Shown here: positions 1 to 8,799 of the stretch, in pieces
Layout of the letters: every line of letters starts with the position of its first letter
How positions within the stretch are numbered: the first letter of the stretch is position 1
Source: JBCCGG01 sp039029395
GTDB lineage: Bacteria > Pseudomonadota > Alphaproteobacteria > Kiloniellales > JAKSDN01
NCBI GenBank assembly: GCA_039029395.1
Contig: JBCCGG010000037.1
Coordinates: 1-57,401, forward strand
Length of the DNA stretch: 57,401 nt
Direction: 5' to 3'
Made by a program: the position numbers and the translations under genes
Notes under the pieces: model-generated
What the model was told of the DNA's origin: nothing
The model's database searches: none
What the model saw: only the letters and a program-made list of their open reading frames with translations

Positions 1-940
1 TCTGCTCGATGCTCTCGGCGGGTAGGGTCTCGCGCCACGTGTAGAGGGAGGCGTCCAGCTTCTTGTCAATTCCGAAGTAGTTGCCGCTATCGCTCTCTTT
101 GCCTTCCGTGCGCGTCAGGAAACGCTCGGTTTGATCCTGCCACGCCAAGCCCGCGAAGTCGTAGAGCCGCTGGGCCGTCGAATGCACCGCGGTGCAGATC
201 TCCTCGTAGGAGACCAGCATATAGCGCTCGTGGTCGGCCAGTCGGTCGTAGACGAAGCTATTCTGGACCATCCACTTGAAGGCGGCCTGCTGTTCAAAAG
301 AACCCTGCTTGATCTCTTCTTGGGCATACCCGAAACCGTCGGCGATTCCCGCATTGAAGAGGTCATCGATGTGGGAGCCGATGTGCGCGCGGCTGCCCAT
401 CTGTCCGGAGTCCATGCCGCGGTTCAGGGAAGCCGCGACGCCGCAAGGATGGCGCACGATGTGAACCACCCGCAGATCGGGCACGGCGTCCAAGAAGAGC
501 TCGGCCCGGCACAGGGAGTTGACCGATTTGATGACGTGGACCTTGTCGACGCCGGGCCGCGCGAAGTCGGGAATCGGCAGCGAAAGGCCGGCCTTGCCGG
601 CCAGCTTGGAGAGGTAGATCGAAGCAAGGAACCCGTAGGTACCGGCTGGACTGCGAAAAGCCTTGGGAAAGACCGGCCGGGTGCCCGAGGATTTGGGATC
701 CCTCTGGCGGGTGAGCTCAGCCATATAGCCCGCCGCCGGCGCCAAATAGTTCGCCGTCTCCTGCGGATGCGGCAGGAAGGGGATCGCGGTCGTGATCTTG
801 GTGGAGTCCGGCTCGTGGCGATAGAGCACGTTGGGCGCGCTGTCGAAAATCTTGGCGAGCAAGGTGGTCCCCGAACGGGCCGACCCGAGAATCAGGACGG
901 TCCGCGGCAGCTCAGCCTTGTGATCGCGGGCAGCGCACAT
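1..940 (-). CDS. Sulfotransferase family protein, C-terminus cut by window edge
   Basis: Reading the minus strand from ATG 940 gives an open frame of at least 313 codons that runs off the left edge. Near the N-terminus is TVLILGSARSGTT, the PAPS 5'-phosphosulfate loop of Sulfotransfer_1/3 proteins, and further on VVHIVRHPCGVAASLNRG, which matches the 3'-phosphate-binding region. The family moves a sulfuryl group from PAPS to a hydroxyl or amine; the acceptor cannot be told from sequence. No Shine-Dalgarno is obvious before ATG 940; an in-frame TTG at 952 is the only upstream alternative before a stop. It is transcribed in the same direction as the FIST-cyclase gene, 161 bases downstream of that gene's stop, so co-transcription is possible. 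Family confidence is high, substrate unknown. Confidence 0.88.
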   Translation of the reverse strand, partial: MCAARDHKAELPRTVLILGSARSGTTLLAKIFDSAPNVLYRHEPDSTKITTAIPFLPHPQETANYLAPAAGYMAELTRQRDPKSSGTRPVFPKAFRSPAGTYGFLASIYLSKLAGKAGLSLPIPDFARPGVDKVHVIKSVNSLCRAELFLDAVPDLRVVHIVRHPCGVAASLNRGMDSGQMGSRAHIGSHIDDLFNAGIADGFGYAQEEIKQGSFEQQAAFKWMVQNSFVYDRLADHERYMLVSYEEICTAVHSTAQRLYDFAGLAWQDQTERFLTRTEGKESDSGNYFGIDKKLDASLYTWRETLPAESIEQ

Positions 941-1101
941 TTCAGAAGCCAATCACCCTTGTGGACGGACACAATGACATACGTCGCTCTCAGGAAATAG
1001 CAAGCGAATGTGACGATAAACTGAACGCTAGCTTTTGCCCGCCTTGGTGGATTTATGATGTGTTTATCGCAAATGCCCGACAACTGGCCCAAGATTCCTA
1101 C
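941..1101. other. Intergenic region between the FIST-cyclase stop and the sulfotransferase start
   Basis: 161 bases, somewhat less GC-rich than the coding DNA. No terminator-like hairpin and no clear promoter is recognised, although the region must carry either the sulfotransferase promoter or read-through from the cyclase. Confidence 0.5.
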
Positions 1102-3216
1102 CTATGCGCCAAACTTGCCTACCACGCTGTACATATCGATCTCGCCGCGGTTCTTGATCGCGACGCGGCCCCTATGGCGGCACTCGAAGCGGTCGCGCAC
1201 CAGGTCGTGGACCGCCTTCGAGATGTTTACGCTGCCAGGCTCACAACTGGACTCCAGGCGCGAGGCGATATTGACCGTATCACCCCAGATGTCGTAGGCG
1301 AACTTCTTCTCGCCGATCACCCCGGCCATCAGAGGGCCCGCGTGCACCCCGCAGCGCAACTCCCAGTGGGGCTCGCCGCGGGCGACCCTTTTACGCTTGA
1401 GGTCTTCCATGAATAGGTGAATGTCCCACGCCGCGCCGACCGCGCGGATCGCATGGTCGCTCCGTTCCACTGGGATGCCGGCGGCGCACATATAGGAGTC
1501 GCCGATGGTCTTGAGCTTCTCCAAGCCATGGCGGCCGATCACCCTGTCGAAGGCCGAGAAGTAGAAGTCGAGCGCGCCGACTAATTCCTTCGGGGTCATC
1601 TCCCGGGCGACAGAGGTGAAGCCCTGAAAGTCGGTGAAGAGCACCGAGGCCGCGGGATAGAACACGGGCTCGACCGCACCGTTGCGCTTCAGCTCCTCGG
1701 CAACTTCGGCCGGCAGGATGTTGAGCATGAGGCGCTCGACCTGTTCCTTCTCGCTGGCCAGCTGGGCGCGGGCCGCCTCGACCTCGCCGTTGATCGTCTT
1801 AAACAGGGCGGCGTTGGAATCGCGCAGCTGCTCGAGCTCCCGGCGGTGATACTCCGAGCGCTCGAGCTTTTTGCGCAGAACCGCATTTTCGCGCGCCAGC
1901 AAGCCGGTGCTCTCGGCCTCGGACGTCCCGGGCGCCTCGCCGGGCGCTTCGCCCTGCCCCGCCGCTCCCATCGGCGCCTCGTCCGTGCCGAGCAGCAGCG
2001 TGATCATGGTGCAGTTGTGCAGCCGGCAGGGCTCGGCCGCCTCGAGCGGCGCAAACTCGGCGAAACCATAGAAGCCCAGAATTGGAACCGTCTTGCCAAG
2101 CGCGTCCTCGACGGCGCGCAGCTCCTCGACCGCACGGGACCCCAAGATGGCCCTGCGGGCGTCGCAGGAGAACACCAGAGCCGCCGCCGGCGCCGCGCCG
2201 TGGCGCGCCTTGGCGTCGGACAGGGAGTCGCCGAGCCGCGTCATCAGACGACTCGGCGTGGACTCCGCGAGCTGCACCTCGGCGCCCTCAGGAATCGGCG
2301 CGGCGAAGGTCACGCTGGATTCCGCCTCGTCGTAGCGTACCGGCACGCGGGTGTAGAAGCCGGCCGCCTCGCGCACCGCCAGGGGAAATTCCGCCGCCGG
2401 CTTGCTGTGGTCGCCTAGATAGCCGCGGTAGAAGGTGAGCGCCTTGAGGTCGCCTAGGCGCCGGACCAACCGGCCGTCGGCCTCGGTCACCCGGGTGCTC
2501 TGGCCGATCGGATCCCAGCCGCTGCTGAGGGTGAAGGACCAAGGCAAATCGCCGGCGATCATGAGCAAGGGCACGACGTCCCGCAGCACCTCGCCTTGGC
2601 AAAACTGCAGGGGCTCCGAGGCTTCCGCCTTGTGCCGGCCCGAGGCAGCGCCGAACAGGGCGCAGCCTGGCCGCAGGTCGCCGTTGAGCGCCTCGACCAC
2701 CTCGCTGTTGGTGGGACAGAGACTGTCGGCGAAGATCAGGCACAGGGCTTCCTCGCGGCTCAGGCCGCTGCGCGCCGCGCCGAGCGCCGCCCGCGCCGCG
2801 CCGGCCGGGTCCGCGGCCGTGCCGCGCCCGAGACCGACCTTGAACTCGATGTCGTCCGAGGCGAAGAGCATGAGGCTGACCGTGAAGTCGGACAACTCTC
2901 CACGCGAGGTGAAGTCGCCCGCTGTGGTGCAGCCGACCAGAGCAATACCGGGAAAAGCGGCGAGAATCTCCTGCAGCAGCGCGCGATGGTCGAACTCGAT
3001 GCCGGCCAGTAGGATTCCGGCATCAGCGTGGCCTTCGCCGAGCTGCGCGCGGGCTTGGGCGATCACCACCCGCGCCGCCGCCTCGCTGTCGATATCCTCC
3101 ACGTGTCCCAGCGCGACCTTGAGCATGCGCCTCGCCTCCGTGCGACTCGCGGAATCTTGCCACAAGCCCCCGTGGAGCGCCATGCGCAGTCGCGCGCTGG
3201 GCTTGATCTGAGTCAA
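1102..3216 (-). CDS. FIST-domain sensor adenylyl cyclase (class III)
   Basis: 704 aa. Residues about 40-420 form the FIST_N plus FIST_C pair (VALVGCTTAGDF-like strand, then ILGFYGFAEFAPL near the end), a sensory module predicted to bind small ligands, perhaps amino acids. A coiled coil at about 445-510 leads into a class III cyclase domain from residue 517. Both metal aspartates are present (D529 in FTDFQGFT, D573 in KTIGDSYM), as are the adenine-selecting pair K569 and D642 (YDIWGDTVN) and the transition-state residues N649 and R653. It should therefore be an active adenylyl rather than guanylyl cyclase. No membrane segment or signal peptide is seen, so it is cytosolic. The longest frame begins with TTG at 3216; ATG 3183 is an alternative and neither has a strong Shine-Dalgarno. 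Confidence 0.92.
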   Translation of the reverse strand: MTQIKPSARLRMALHGGLWQDSASRTEARRMLKVALGHVEDIDSEAAARVVIAQARAQLGEGHADAGILLAGIEFDHRALLQEILAAFPGIALVGCTTAGDFTSRGELSDFTVSLMLFASDDIEFKVGLGRGTAADPAGAARAALGAARSGLSREEALCLIFADSLCPTNSEVVEALNGDLRPGCALFGAASGRHKAEASEPLQFCQGEVLRDVVPLLMIAGDLPWSFTLSSGWDPIGQSTRVTEADGRLVRRLGDLKALTFYRGYLGDHSKPAAEFPLAVREAAGFYTRVPVRYDEAESSVTFAAPIPEGAEVQLAESTPSRLMTRLGDSLSDAKARHGAAPAAALVFSCDARRAILGSRAVEELRAVEDALGKTVPILGFYGFAEFAPLEAAEPCRLHNCTMITLLLGTDEAPMGAAGQGEAPGEAPGTSEAESTGLLARENAVLRKKLERSEYHRRELEQLRDSNAALFKTINGEVEAARAQLASEKEQVERLMLNILPAEVAEELKRNGAVEPVFYPAASVLFTDFQGFTSVAREMTPKELVGALDFYFSAFDRVIGRHGLEKLKTIGDSYMCAAGIPVERSDHAIRAVGAAWDIHLFMEDLKRKRVARGEPHWELRCGVHAGPLMAGVIGEKKFAYDIWGDTVNIASRLESSCEPGSVNISKAVHDLVRDRFECRHRGRVAIKNRGEIDMYSVVGKFGA

Positions 3217-3265
3217 CGACCTGGCACCTTCGTCCGGTCAGGCTGTACGGGAAAGGAGATGAGCC

Positions 3266-3796
3266 ATGACGCCAATTTCCTATCAAGGCCCCATGGAGGC
3301 GGACCGCCACCCGGAGCACGGCCACTCCCAAAGCGCCGAGACGTCTCTGGATGACGGCCATCCGGGTCTCACGGTCGCCTCGATCCTGGCCGACAAGGGC
3401 GACCAAATCTACACCGTGACCGCCCACACAACGGTCATGGAGGTGGTCGGCCAGATCGCCCGTCTGGGGATCGGCGCTCTGGTCGTGGTCGATCCGGCCG
3501 AAGAGCCGATCGGCATCGTCTCGGAGCGGGACGTCTGCCGCTATGCCGACATCAAGGGCCTCGGCGTGTTCGACGGCCCGGTCGAAGATATCATGACGGC
3601 AGACCCGAAGACCTGCTCGCCCAAGGACACCACCGAGGACATCATGAAGTGGATGAGCGAAGGCGGTTTTCGCCACATGCCGGTCATGGAGTCCGGCAAG
3701 CTTGCCGGTCTGATCTCGCTGCGCGACGTGGCCCGCCACCGGGTGCGCGAGGTCGAGTACGAGTACCTCAAGCTGAAGCAGGCAATCGCCGGCTGA
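3266..3796 (+). CDS. CBS-domain pair protein
   Basis: 176 aa. After a His/Glu-rich N-tail, residues about 30-95 and 100-160 form two CBS motifs (TVMEVVGQIARLGIGALVVV with GIVSERDVCR, then HMPVMESGKLAGLISLRDV). Stand-alone CBS pairs bind adenosine nucleotides (AMP, ATP, SAM, sometimes c-di-AMP) and act as energy or nucleotide sensors or as partners of other proteins. The start is supported by AAGGAGAT seven bases before ATG 3266. It is divergent from the FIST adenylyl cyclase with only 49 bases between the starts, so the two share a promoter region. A link between nucleotide sensing here and cAMP synthesis next door is possible but is only inference. Confidence 0.9.
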   Translation: MTPISYQGPMEADRHPEHGHSQSAETSLDDGHPGLTVASILADKGDQIYTVTAHTTVMEVVGQIARLGIGALVVVDPAEEPIGIVSERDVCRYADIKGLGVFDGPVEDIMTADPKTCSPKDTTEDIMKWMSEGGFRHMPVMESGKLAGLISLRDVARHRVREVEYEYLKLKQAIAG

Positions 3797-3833
3797 GGGC
3801 GCAGCAGGACCTACCGGCTCTGCCGATTGCGCA

Positions 3834-4355
3834 TCACACCGTCTCGTAGACCCGAAGCGGGCGTTTGCATGAGGGGTCGACGGTTTCCCGTTCGAGCCTC
3901 ATGCCGAGTTTCAGCGCAATCTGCTCCGAGGCCAGATTGCCGGTCTGAACGATGCAAATGACCCGCTCGAGCCCGATCTCTTCCAGGCCGAAGCGCAGGG
4001 CCGCCTTGGCCCCTTCCGTTGCCAGGCCCCGCCCCCAGGCCCCCCTGGCAAGGCGCCAGCCGATCTCGACCGCCGGCAGCACTTCCGGCAGGAAGGTTGG
4101 ACTCATGAAACCGACGAAGCCTATGAAACGGCCGGTGTCCCGCAGCGCGACGGCAAAGAGGCCAAAGCCGCGGTCATGCCAGTTCGCTTCGAAACCGGCA
4201 ATGGCCGTGGCGCAATGCTCGGCGCTTTGGGTCGCGCCATTGCCGATCCAGCGCATTACCTCGGGATCCGCGCAGAGCGCGGCATAGGGCTGGAGATCCT
4301 GCGCTTTCCAGCGTCGAAGCAACAAACGCTCCGTCTCGATGGTGGGGCTCGTCAT
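3834..4355 (-). CDS. GNAT family N-acetyltransferase (RimJ/RimL type)
   Basis: 173 aa, the usual length for Acetyltransf_3. It opens with IETERLLLRRW, the typical first strand of RimJ/RimL-like enzymes, has EIGWRLARGAWGRGLATEGAKA as the acetyl-CoA pyrophosphate loop (the R/Q-x-x-G-x-G/A motif), and ends with the ERVICIVQTGNLASEQIALKLGM segment common to the family. It should transfer an acetyl group from acetyl-CoA to an amine; the substrate may be a ribosomal-protein N-terminus or a small molecule. It converges on the CBS gene with 37 bases between the stops. The ATG at 4355 is in the right place for the fold, though the ribosome-binding site (CGAGG) lies very close to it. Confidence 0.9.
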   Translation of the reverse strand: MTSPTIETERLLLRRWKAQDLQPYAALCADPEVMRWIGNGATQSAEHCATAIAGFEANWHDRGFGLFAVALRDTGRFIGFVGFMSPTFLPEVLPAVEIGWRLARGAWGRGLATEGAKAALRFGLEEIGLERVICIVQTGNLASEQIALKLGMRLERETVDPSCKRPLRVYETV

Positions 4356-4489
4356 GCCTCGAGATTAGGGGAAGATCGCCGAAAAATCCCTTCTCGCGAA
4401 GGCCCCGAAGCCCTCGACCACACCTGGTCTTGAAACCTCCGCGCCGGCCTGTGCATGATCCATCGGCTATGTGGTCATGGGGAGGGGGC

Positions 4490-5614
4490 ATGAGTTCATC
4501 GTTGACAGAGCGATTCGATCTGGCGGCCGGCGCGGCCGCCATGAAAGCGGTTGTGACGACCGGTAACGGCGGATTCGACAAGCTGAACTACCGGGATGTG
4601 CGGCGGCCCACGCCAGAGGCCGGCGAGGTCCTACTGCGGGTGCTGGCGGCCGGGGTCAACAATACCGAGATCAACACCCGCCTGGGCTGGTACTCCTCGA
4701 GCGTTACCACCAGCACGGCGGGCGCCGCCTCCCAGGACGACGAGGACGCCTTCACCATGGCCGACGGCGGTTGGAGCGCGGCAACCCCGTTCCCCTTCAT
4801 CCAGGGCACCGATTGCTGCGGCGAGGTCGCCGCTGTCGGACCCGGCGACGACGAAAGCCTGATCGGTACCCGGGCGTTGGTGCGCGCCTGCATGCGCACG
4901 GACGGCTTCGGCGACATGGAGAATGTCTGGATGGGCTCTGACTTCGATGGTGCCTTCGCCCAGTTCGTCAAGGTGCCGGCCGCCGAGGTCTTTCCGCTCG
5001 ACTGCGACTGGAGCGACGCCGAGCTGGCGACCATTCCCTGCGCCTACGGCACGGCGGAGAACATGGTGCACCGCGCCAAGGTCAGCGAGGGTGACCGGGT
5101 GCTGGTGGCCGGAGCCTCGGGTGGCGTCGGCTCGGCCGTGGTGCAGCTGTGCAAGCGCCGTGGCGCCCATGTCTCCGCGATTGCCGGCGCCAGCAAGATC
5201 GAGCAGGTGCGTGGGCTGGGCGCCGATCGGGTGATCGACCGCAACGACGATCTGTTCACGGCGCTCGGCGAAAAGTCGATCGACGTAGTAATCGACAACG
5301 TTGCCGGCCCGGCCTTCGGCGGCGCCCTGGAGGTTCTGGTGCGGGGCGGCCGCTACGCCTCATCCGGCGCGATTGGCGGGCCGCTGGTCACCCTCGACAT
5401 GCGCACCTTCTACCTGAAAGACCTGACCCTGATCGGCTGCACCGCCTGGGACGAGCCGGTCTTTCCCAATCTGATCGGCTACATCGAGCGCGGCGAGATC
5501 CGCCCGCTGCTCGCCAAGACCTTCCCGCTCGCCGAGATCGCCGAGGCGCAAGCCGAATTCTTGGAGAAGAAGCACGTCGGCAACTTCGTGCTGATCCCTC
5601 CGCCGCCGGACTAG
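4490..5614 (+). CDS. Zinc-type alcohol dehydrogenase-like (MDR) oxidoreductase
   Basis: 374 aa. The N-terminal GroES-like part contains FIQGTDCCGEVAAVGPG and the C-terminal Rossmann part has VLVAGASGGVGSAVVQLCK, the AxGGVG nucleotide loop of the quinone oxidoreductase branch of MDR enzymes, so NADPH is the likely cofactor. A cysteine follows the conserved GTD, but the full catalytic zinc set of classical ADHs is not clear. It is probably a soluble reductase for a quinone, enone or aldehyde. ATG 4490 is chosen because GGGAGGGGG lies just before it; the frame stays open to 4430, and MKAVVTTGNGG at 4541 is another plausible start. Its stop overlaps the stop of the convergent membrane-protein gene in the palindrome CTAG. 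Confidence 0.88.
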   Translation: MSSSLTERFDLAAGAAAMKAVVTTGNGGFDKLNYRDVRRPTPEAGEVLLRVLAAGVNNTEINTRLGWYSSSVTTSTAGAASQDDEDAFTMADGGWSAATPFPFIQGTDCCGEVAAVGPGDDESLIGTRALVRACMRTDGFGDMENVWMGSDFDGAFAQFVKVPAAEVFPLDCDWSDAELATIPCAYGTAENMVHRAKVSEGDRVLVAGASGGVGSAVVQLCKRRGAHVSAIAGASKIEQVRGLGADRVIDRNDDLFTALGEKSIDVVIDNVAGPAFGGALEVLVRGGRYASSGAIGGPLVTLDMRTFYLKDLTLIGCTAWDEPVFPNLIGYIERGEIRPLLAKTFPLAEIAEAQAEFLEKKHVGNFVLIPPPPD

Positions 5615-6810
5615 CAGGCCGGTACCTGGCCCTCGGTGAAGTGCCCGACCAGGACGATCTCGAACCAATGGTCCCAGTCCGCCTTGCCGGTAAGCGGCGC
5701 CAGCGCGATCACCTCGTCCTGGAACAGGCCTCGCCTTTCGAGCATGACGCGATCCGCCGCCGCACCCTCACGCTCGATCGTAAGCGTGGCCTCCGGGCCT
5801 GCCAGGGAAAGTGTGGCGCTCCAGTCCCGGCCATTGCGTTGCCATTGGAACGACCAAGTCTCGCTCGCCCTGACACCCTCGCCTAGCAGGATCGGCGAGA
5901 CGAAGCGAGCGTGGGTGCCGGCCACCAGGGTCGCGAAGATGCCAACCCCGTAAAGCCGGTTTCCTTCTTGCCAGAGCCAGAGTTGGCGCACTTCGGCATA
6001 CTGGCCCCGGCACGCCACCTGGGAGAACGGCCCCAGATAGGTGAGCCGGCGCGGCGGTGGCGCAGGATCGATCGGCGGCGGCGTCTTGGTAAGGCGGGTC
6101 GGCTGACCACGGCCCTCGATCTCCAGGCGCTCGGGCCCATGTTGGGTCAGGCGCACCTCGACCGGCAGGCCGGCCGGTGGCGCCAAGGTGACCCGCCAGC
6201 GCCCGGCAACCGGATCGTCCAGCGCCTCCAGGCCGGGCGCTGCCGAGCGGTAGAGACACTCGGTTCCGTCGCAGGGAAAGAACGCCCAGACCTCGCCCGC
6301 CGGATTGACGATCACGCGGGAGAAGTAGCCGCCCTCGCCCTCCCAATGACCGACCGGAAAGGGCGCCGGTCGGCCCTCGACCATGTTGAAGCTGGCGTCA
6401 TAGGTGTCCTGGTCGCGGAAGCGCGCGGCGAACAGCAAGGCGTTGCGCTCTTTGAAAACCTCGCTGAGGCGCGCCGCCTCGCGGCCGGCCTCGATCCATT
6501 GAACGGCCAGCCCGCCGCCAGCCATCAGCAGCCCAAAGGCGAGCGCGCTGGCCGTCTTGCGCCAGCGGGCGCGCAGCAGCACAAGAGCCGTGATCCCGTA
6601 GAGCGCGCCGAGCACAATCGCGATCAGGGGGATGTCGAGCCGGATCGCGCTGATCGTCCCGCTCCACTGGCGCGCTTCGTGCAAGCCCGCCAGCAGCCCG
6701 GCCAGGATCACCAGGCAAAGCCAGGCACGGGACCATCCCCTGAGGCGCACCGCCGGCCACAGCAGCAGGGGCCAAAGCGCGAGCAGGGCGAAGTAGAACG
6801 CGAAAGCCAT
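5611..6810 (-). CDS. Hypothetical membrane protein with large extracytoplasmic domain
   Basis: 399 aa, family not recognised. Residues 1-105 contain about four hydrophobic segments (FYFALLALWPLLLWPAV, AWLCLVILAGLLAGL, IPLIAIVLGALYGITALVLL, SALAFGLLMAGGGLAVQWI). The remaining 290 residues are soluble, with two similar-looking beta-rich stretches that each combine a Trp-rich core with charged strands, and a CDGTEC pair. This suggests an inner-membrane anchor carrying a lipocalin-like or beta-sandwich domain, but no function can be assigned. It sits 32 bases downstream of the beta-helix protein gene on the same strand, so the two envelope proteins are probably co-transcribed. Its stop shares CTAG with the MDR gene. 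Confidence 0.75.
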   Translation of the reverse strand: MAFAFYFALLALWPLLLWPAVRLRGWSRAWLCLVILAGLLAGLHEARQWSGTISAIRLDIPLIAIVLGALYGITALVLLRARWRKTASALAFGLLMAGGGLAVQWIEAGREAARLSEVFKERNALLFAARFRDQDTYDASFNMVEGRPAPFPVGHWEGEGGYFSRVIVNPAGEVWAFFPCDGTECLYRSAAPGLEALDDPVAGRWRVTLAPPAGLPVEVRLTQHGPERLEIEGRGQPTRLTKTPPPIDPAPPPRRLTYLGPFSQVACRGQYAEVRQLWLWQEGNRLYGVGIFATLVAGTHARFVSPILLGEGVRASETWSFQWQRNGRDWSATLSLAGPEATLTIEREGAAADRVMLERRGLFQDEVIALAPLTGKADWDHWFEIVLVGHFTEGQVPAC

Positions 6811-6842
6811 GGCTGATCAATCGTAGCGGACCATCGCCTGGC

Positions 6843-7724
6843 CTAGCGGTCGCGCGGCGGCGCCGGGGTTGGCGTCGGCAGGAAGGACCCGCAGTCATTG
6901 GCAAGGGGTTCAAAGGCGCCGTTGTAGGCGTTCACGCAGCGGCATTGGCTGTTGCCGCACGCCAGCTCACCCACCAGCTGGGTCGCAACAAAGTTCACCT
7001 CAGGGGAGAGGTTTGCGACCAAGGCGGCAAAGTTCGTGCCCTCCACAATGGCGTTGCGCAGGGTCACCGCGCCGGAACTCACGAACAGCCCCTCCGCCCC
7101 CTTGGCGGTCAGGCCATCTGCCTCGAGCCCAGGAAAGACCACTTGAACAGCCCGTGTCTGCGCCCTTGCCGTCACGTTGCTCAACTCCGCAGGTTCCTCG
7201 CTATCGAAGAATGTTGTCAGGATAGCCCGGGCCAAAACGCCGCTGCCGGTCGCGACCGCGTTGACGTCGCGCATCCGGCCGCCGGCTCGCACGACAATCG
7301 CGGCGCTGTCCGAGGTGATTGTCTGGTCGAAGCGGTTTTCCACCGTGAGCTCGCGCAGCTCGGAATTGCGGGCCACCGTGACCACGCCCTGTTGGGTGCC
7401 GAAGGCGCCGGCCACCTCACCCGTGAGCAGTGTCACGGCCGGACCCGACCCCTCGACGTCGACGAAGGGCTTCATGACCAGAGACACGCCGCCCAAGTCG
7501 TAGCGCCCCGGCTCGATCTTGAGCAGCACCGGCGCCTCGGCGCTGGCCGTGATCCCGGCCAAGGCCTCGATCAGCGCGGCCCCGTCGTCCGCCGGCACGC
7601 CGCTCGGCCCCACCACCACGGTGGACCGAAAGTCGACCACCTGGGCCGTGGCGGGCGAGAGCGGGAGCAAACCCAAAACCAAACCCCATAGGACCAAGGG
7701 ATTAGATAAGCTTCGGCCAGTCAT
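6843..7724 (-). CDS. Secreted beta-helix-like protein of unknown function
   Basis: 293 aa. A signal peptide covers about residues 1-28 (hydrophobic core VLWGLVLGLLPLSP, cleavage near ATA-Q). The mature part shows short alternating V/A/T/G strands (LRELTVENRF, MRDVNAVATG, ELSNVTARAQ, VTLRNAIVEG) spaced by about 20-25 residues, the pattern of right-handed parallel beta-helix (pectate-lyase-like) proteins. The tail has a Cys cluster, CGNSQCRC followed by a fourth Cys, which could form disulfides. No lyase catalytic residues are identifiable, so it may be structural or carbohydrate-binding. GGAGAGGAG precedes the ATG with good spacing. It is probably transcribed with the membrane-protein gene downstream. 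Confidence 0.75.
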   Translation of the reverse strand: MTGRSLSNPLVLWGLVLGLLPLSPATAQVVDFRSTVVVGPSGVPADDGAALIEALAGITASAEAPVLLKIEPGRYDLGGVSLVMKPFVDVEGSGPAVTLLTGEVAGAFGTQQGVVTVARNSELRELTVENRFDQTITSDSAAIVVRAGGRMRDVNAVATGSGVLARAILTTFFDSEEPAELSNVTARAQTRAVQVVFPGLEADGLTAKGAEGLFVSSGAVTLRNAIVEGTNFAALVANLSPEVNFVATQLVGELACGNSQCRCVNAYNGAFEPLANDCGSFLPTPTPAPPRDR

Positions 7725-7743
7725 AACAGGCTCCTCTCCTGTT
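7725..7743 (-). promoter_or_regulatory. Small hairpin presenting the Shine-Dalgarno of the beta-helix gene
   Basis: On the minus strand AACAGG and CCTGTT form a 6-bp stem around a 7-base loop, AGAGGAG, that contains the ribosome-binding purines just before ATG 7724. The stem is perfect, but short stems like this also arise by chance; a role in controlling translation is only suggested. Confidence 0.35.
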
Positions 7744-7869
7744 TAGACGCATTCTCCATCATAACCCAAGAGTTGTAGCGCCTCACCAGAGTTTGATCGG
7801 CCTTGACAGGCGGTTCCGCCTGGGCGAGGCCAGAGGAGCGCAACAGGAACAGGAAATCGGCCGCCAGCC

Positions 7870-8790
7870 ATGAACCCGCCAAGACGCGCCGGATTGAGTC
7901 GCCTTGCCGCCTTGGCGCTCCTGCTGGTCATGGGCGCCATGTGGGGCCTGCAGTTCGCCATGCTCAAACTGGCCGCCCAGGGCGGGCAGTCCGAGCTCAA
8001 CATTCTGATGCTCGCAATGGTCCTGCTCTCGATCGTCTTCACCTGTCTGATGGTCGCGCGCCGGCAGCTCTTTCGGGTCACCTTTGCGAATATCAGGTTC
8101 TTTTTGATCATCGGCCTGATCGGCTACGTCGCGCCCTTGCTGGCGGCCCTGCAGGCGGCGCCCCACATCCCCGCCGGTATCCTGTCCCTCATTGCCACCA
8201 TGGCGCCGGTCGCGACCATATCGATCGCGCTTGTGCTGCGCAGCGAGGCGGTCTCTTGGCGCCGGGTGCTGGCGGTCGGCTTCGGCGCCCTGGCCGTCGC
8301 CTTGGTGTTCTGGCCCCAGCTGGCGCTGGCCGATTTGGGTCTTTCCCGCTGGATGCTGATCGCGCTGATCGTACCGCTATGCTACGGCATCGAATCGATC
8401 TATATCGCCGCTGCCTGGCCAAAAGGCCTCACGCCGCTGCAGGCGGTCACCGGCGAGACCTTGGCGGCGACGCTCATGGTGGTACCGCTCTTCGTGCTCT
8501 TCGGCGCGCCGGTTACCGAAGGGGTCCAATTGTCGCTGACCGAGCTGGCGGTGCTGATCTTCGTCGCCGCCGGGGTGGTCGAGAGCCTGCTCTACTTCAC
8601 TCTGATCAAGGAGACCGGCGGCGTCTTCGTCTCCTTCGGCACCTTCGTCTCTTTGTTCGCCGGCATCGCCTGGGGCATGATGCTGTTCGGCGAGAGCCAT
8701 GGCCTAGCGGTGTGGGCGGCGGTCGTGGCCTTGTGCGTCTCGCTGCTGCTGGCCTGCCTGGACCGGCCGGCGGCCATCGAGAGCCACTGA
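7870..8790 (+). CDS. EamA/DMT-family transporter
   Basis: 306 aa with about ten predicted membrane segments in two EamA repeats (first about 15-140, second about 160-290), the usual size and layout of RhaT/YdcZ-like drug and metabolite exporters. The inner side carries short basic loops (VARRQLFRVT, RSEAVSWRRVL). These proteins usually export amino acids or metabolites, or take up sugars, with a proton gradient; the substrate cannot be predicted. The ATG at 7870 begins the first helix at a sensible distance; only a distant AGGAAA is present upstream. It converges with a VOC-family gene, with nine bases between the stops. Confidence 0.9.
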   Translation: MNPPRRAGLSRLAALALLLVMGAMWGLQFAMLKLAAQGGQSELNILMLAMVLLSIVFTCLMVARRQLFRVTFANIRFFLIIGLIGYVAPLLAALQAAPHIPAGILSLIATMAPVATISIALVLRSEAVSWRRVLAVGFGALAVALVFWPQLALADLGLSRWMLIALIVPLCYGIESIYIAAAWPKGLTPLQAVTGETLAATLMVVPLFVLFGAPVTEGVQLSLTELAVLIFVAAGVVESLLYFTLIKETGGVFVSFGTFVSLFAGIAWGMMLFGESHGLAVWAAVVALCVSLLLACLDRPAAIESH

Positions 8791-8799
8791 GCTAAGGCC

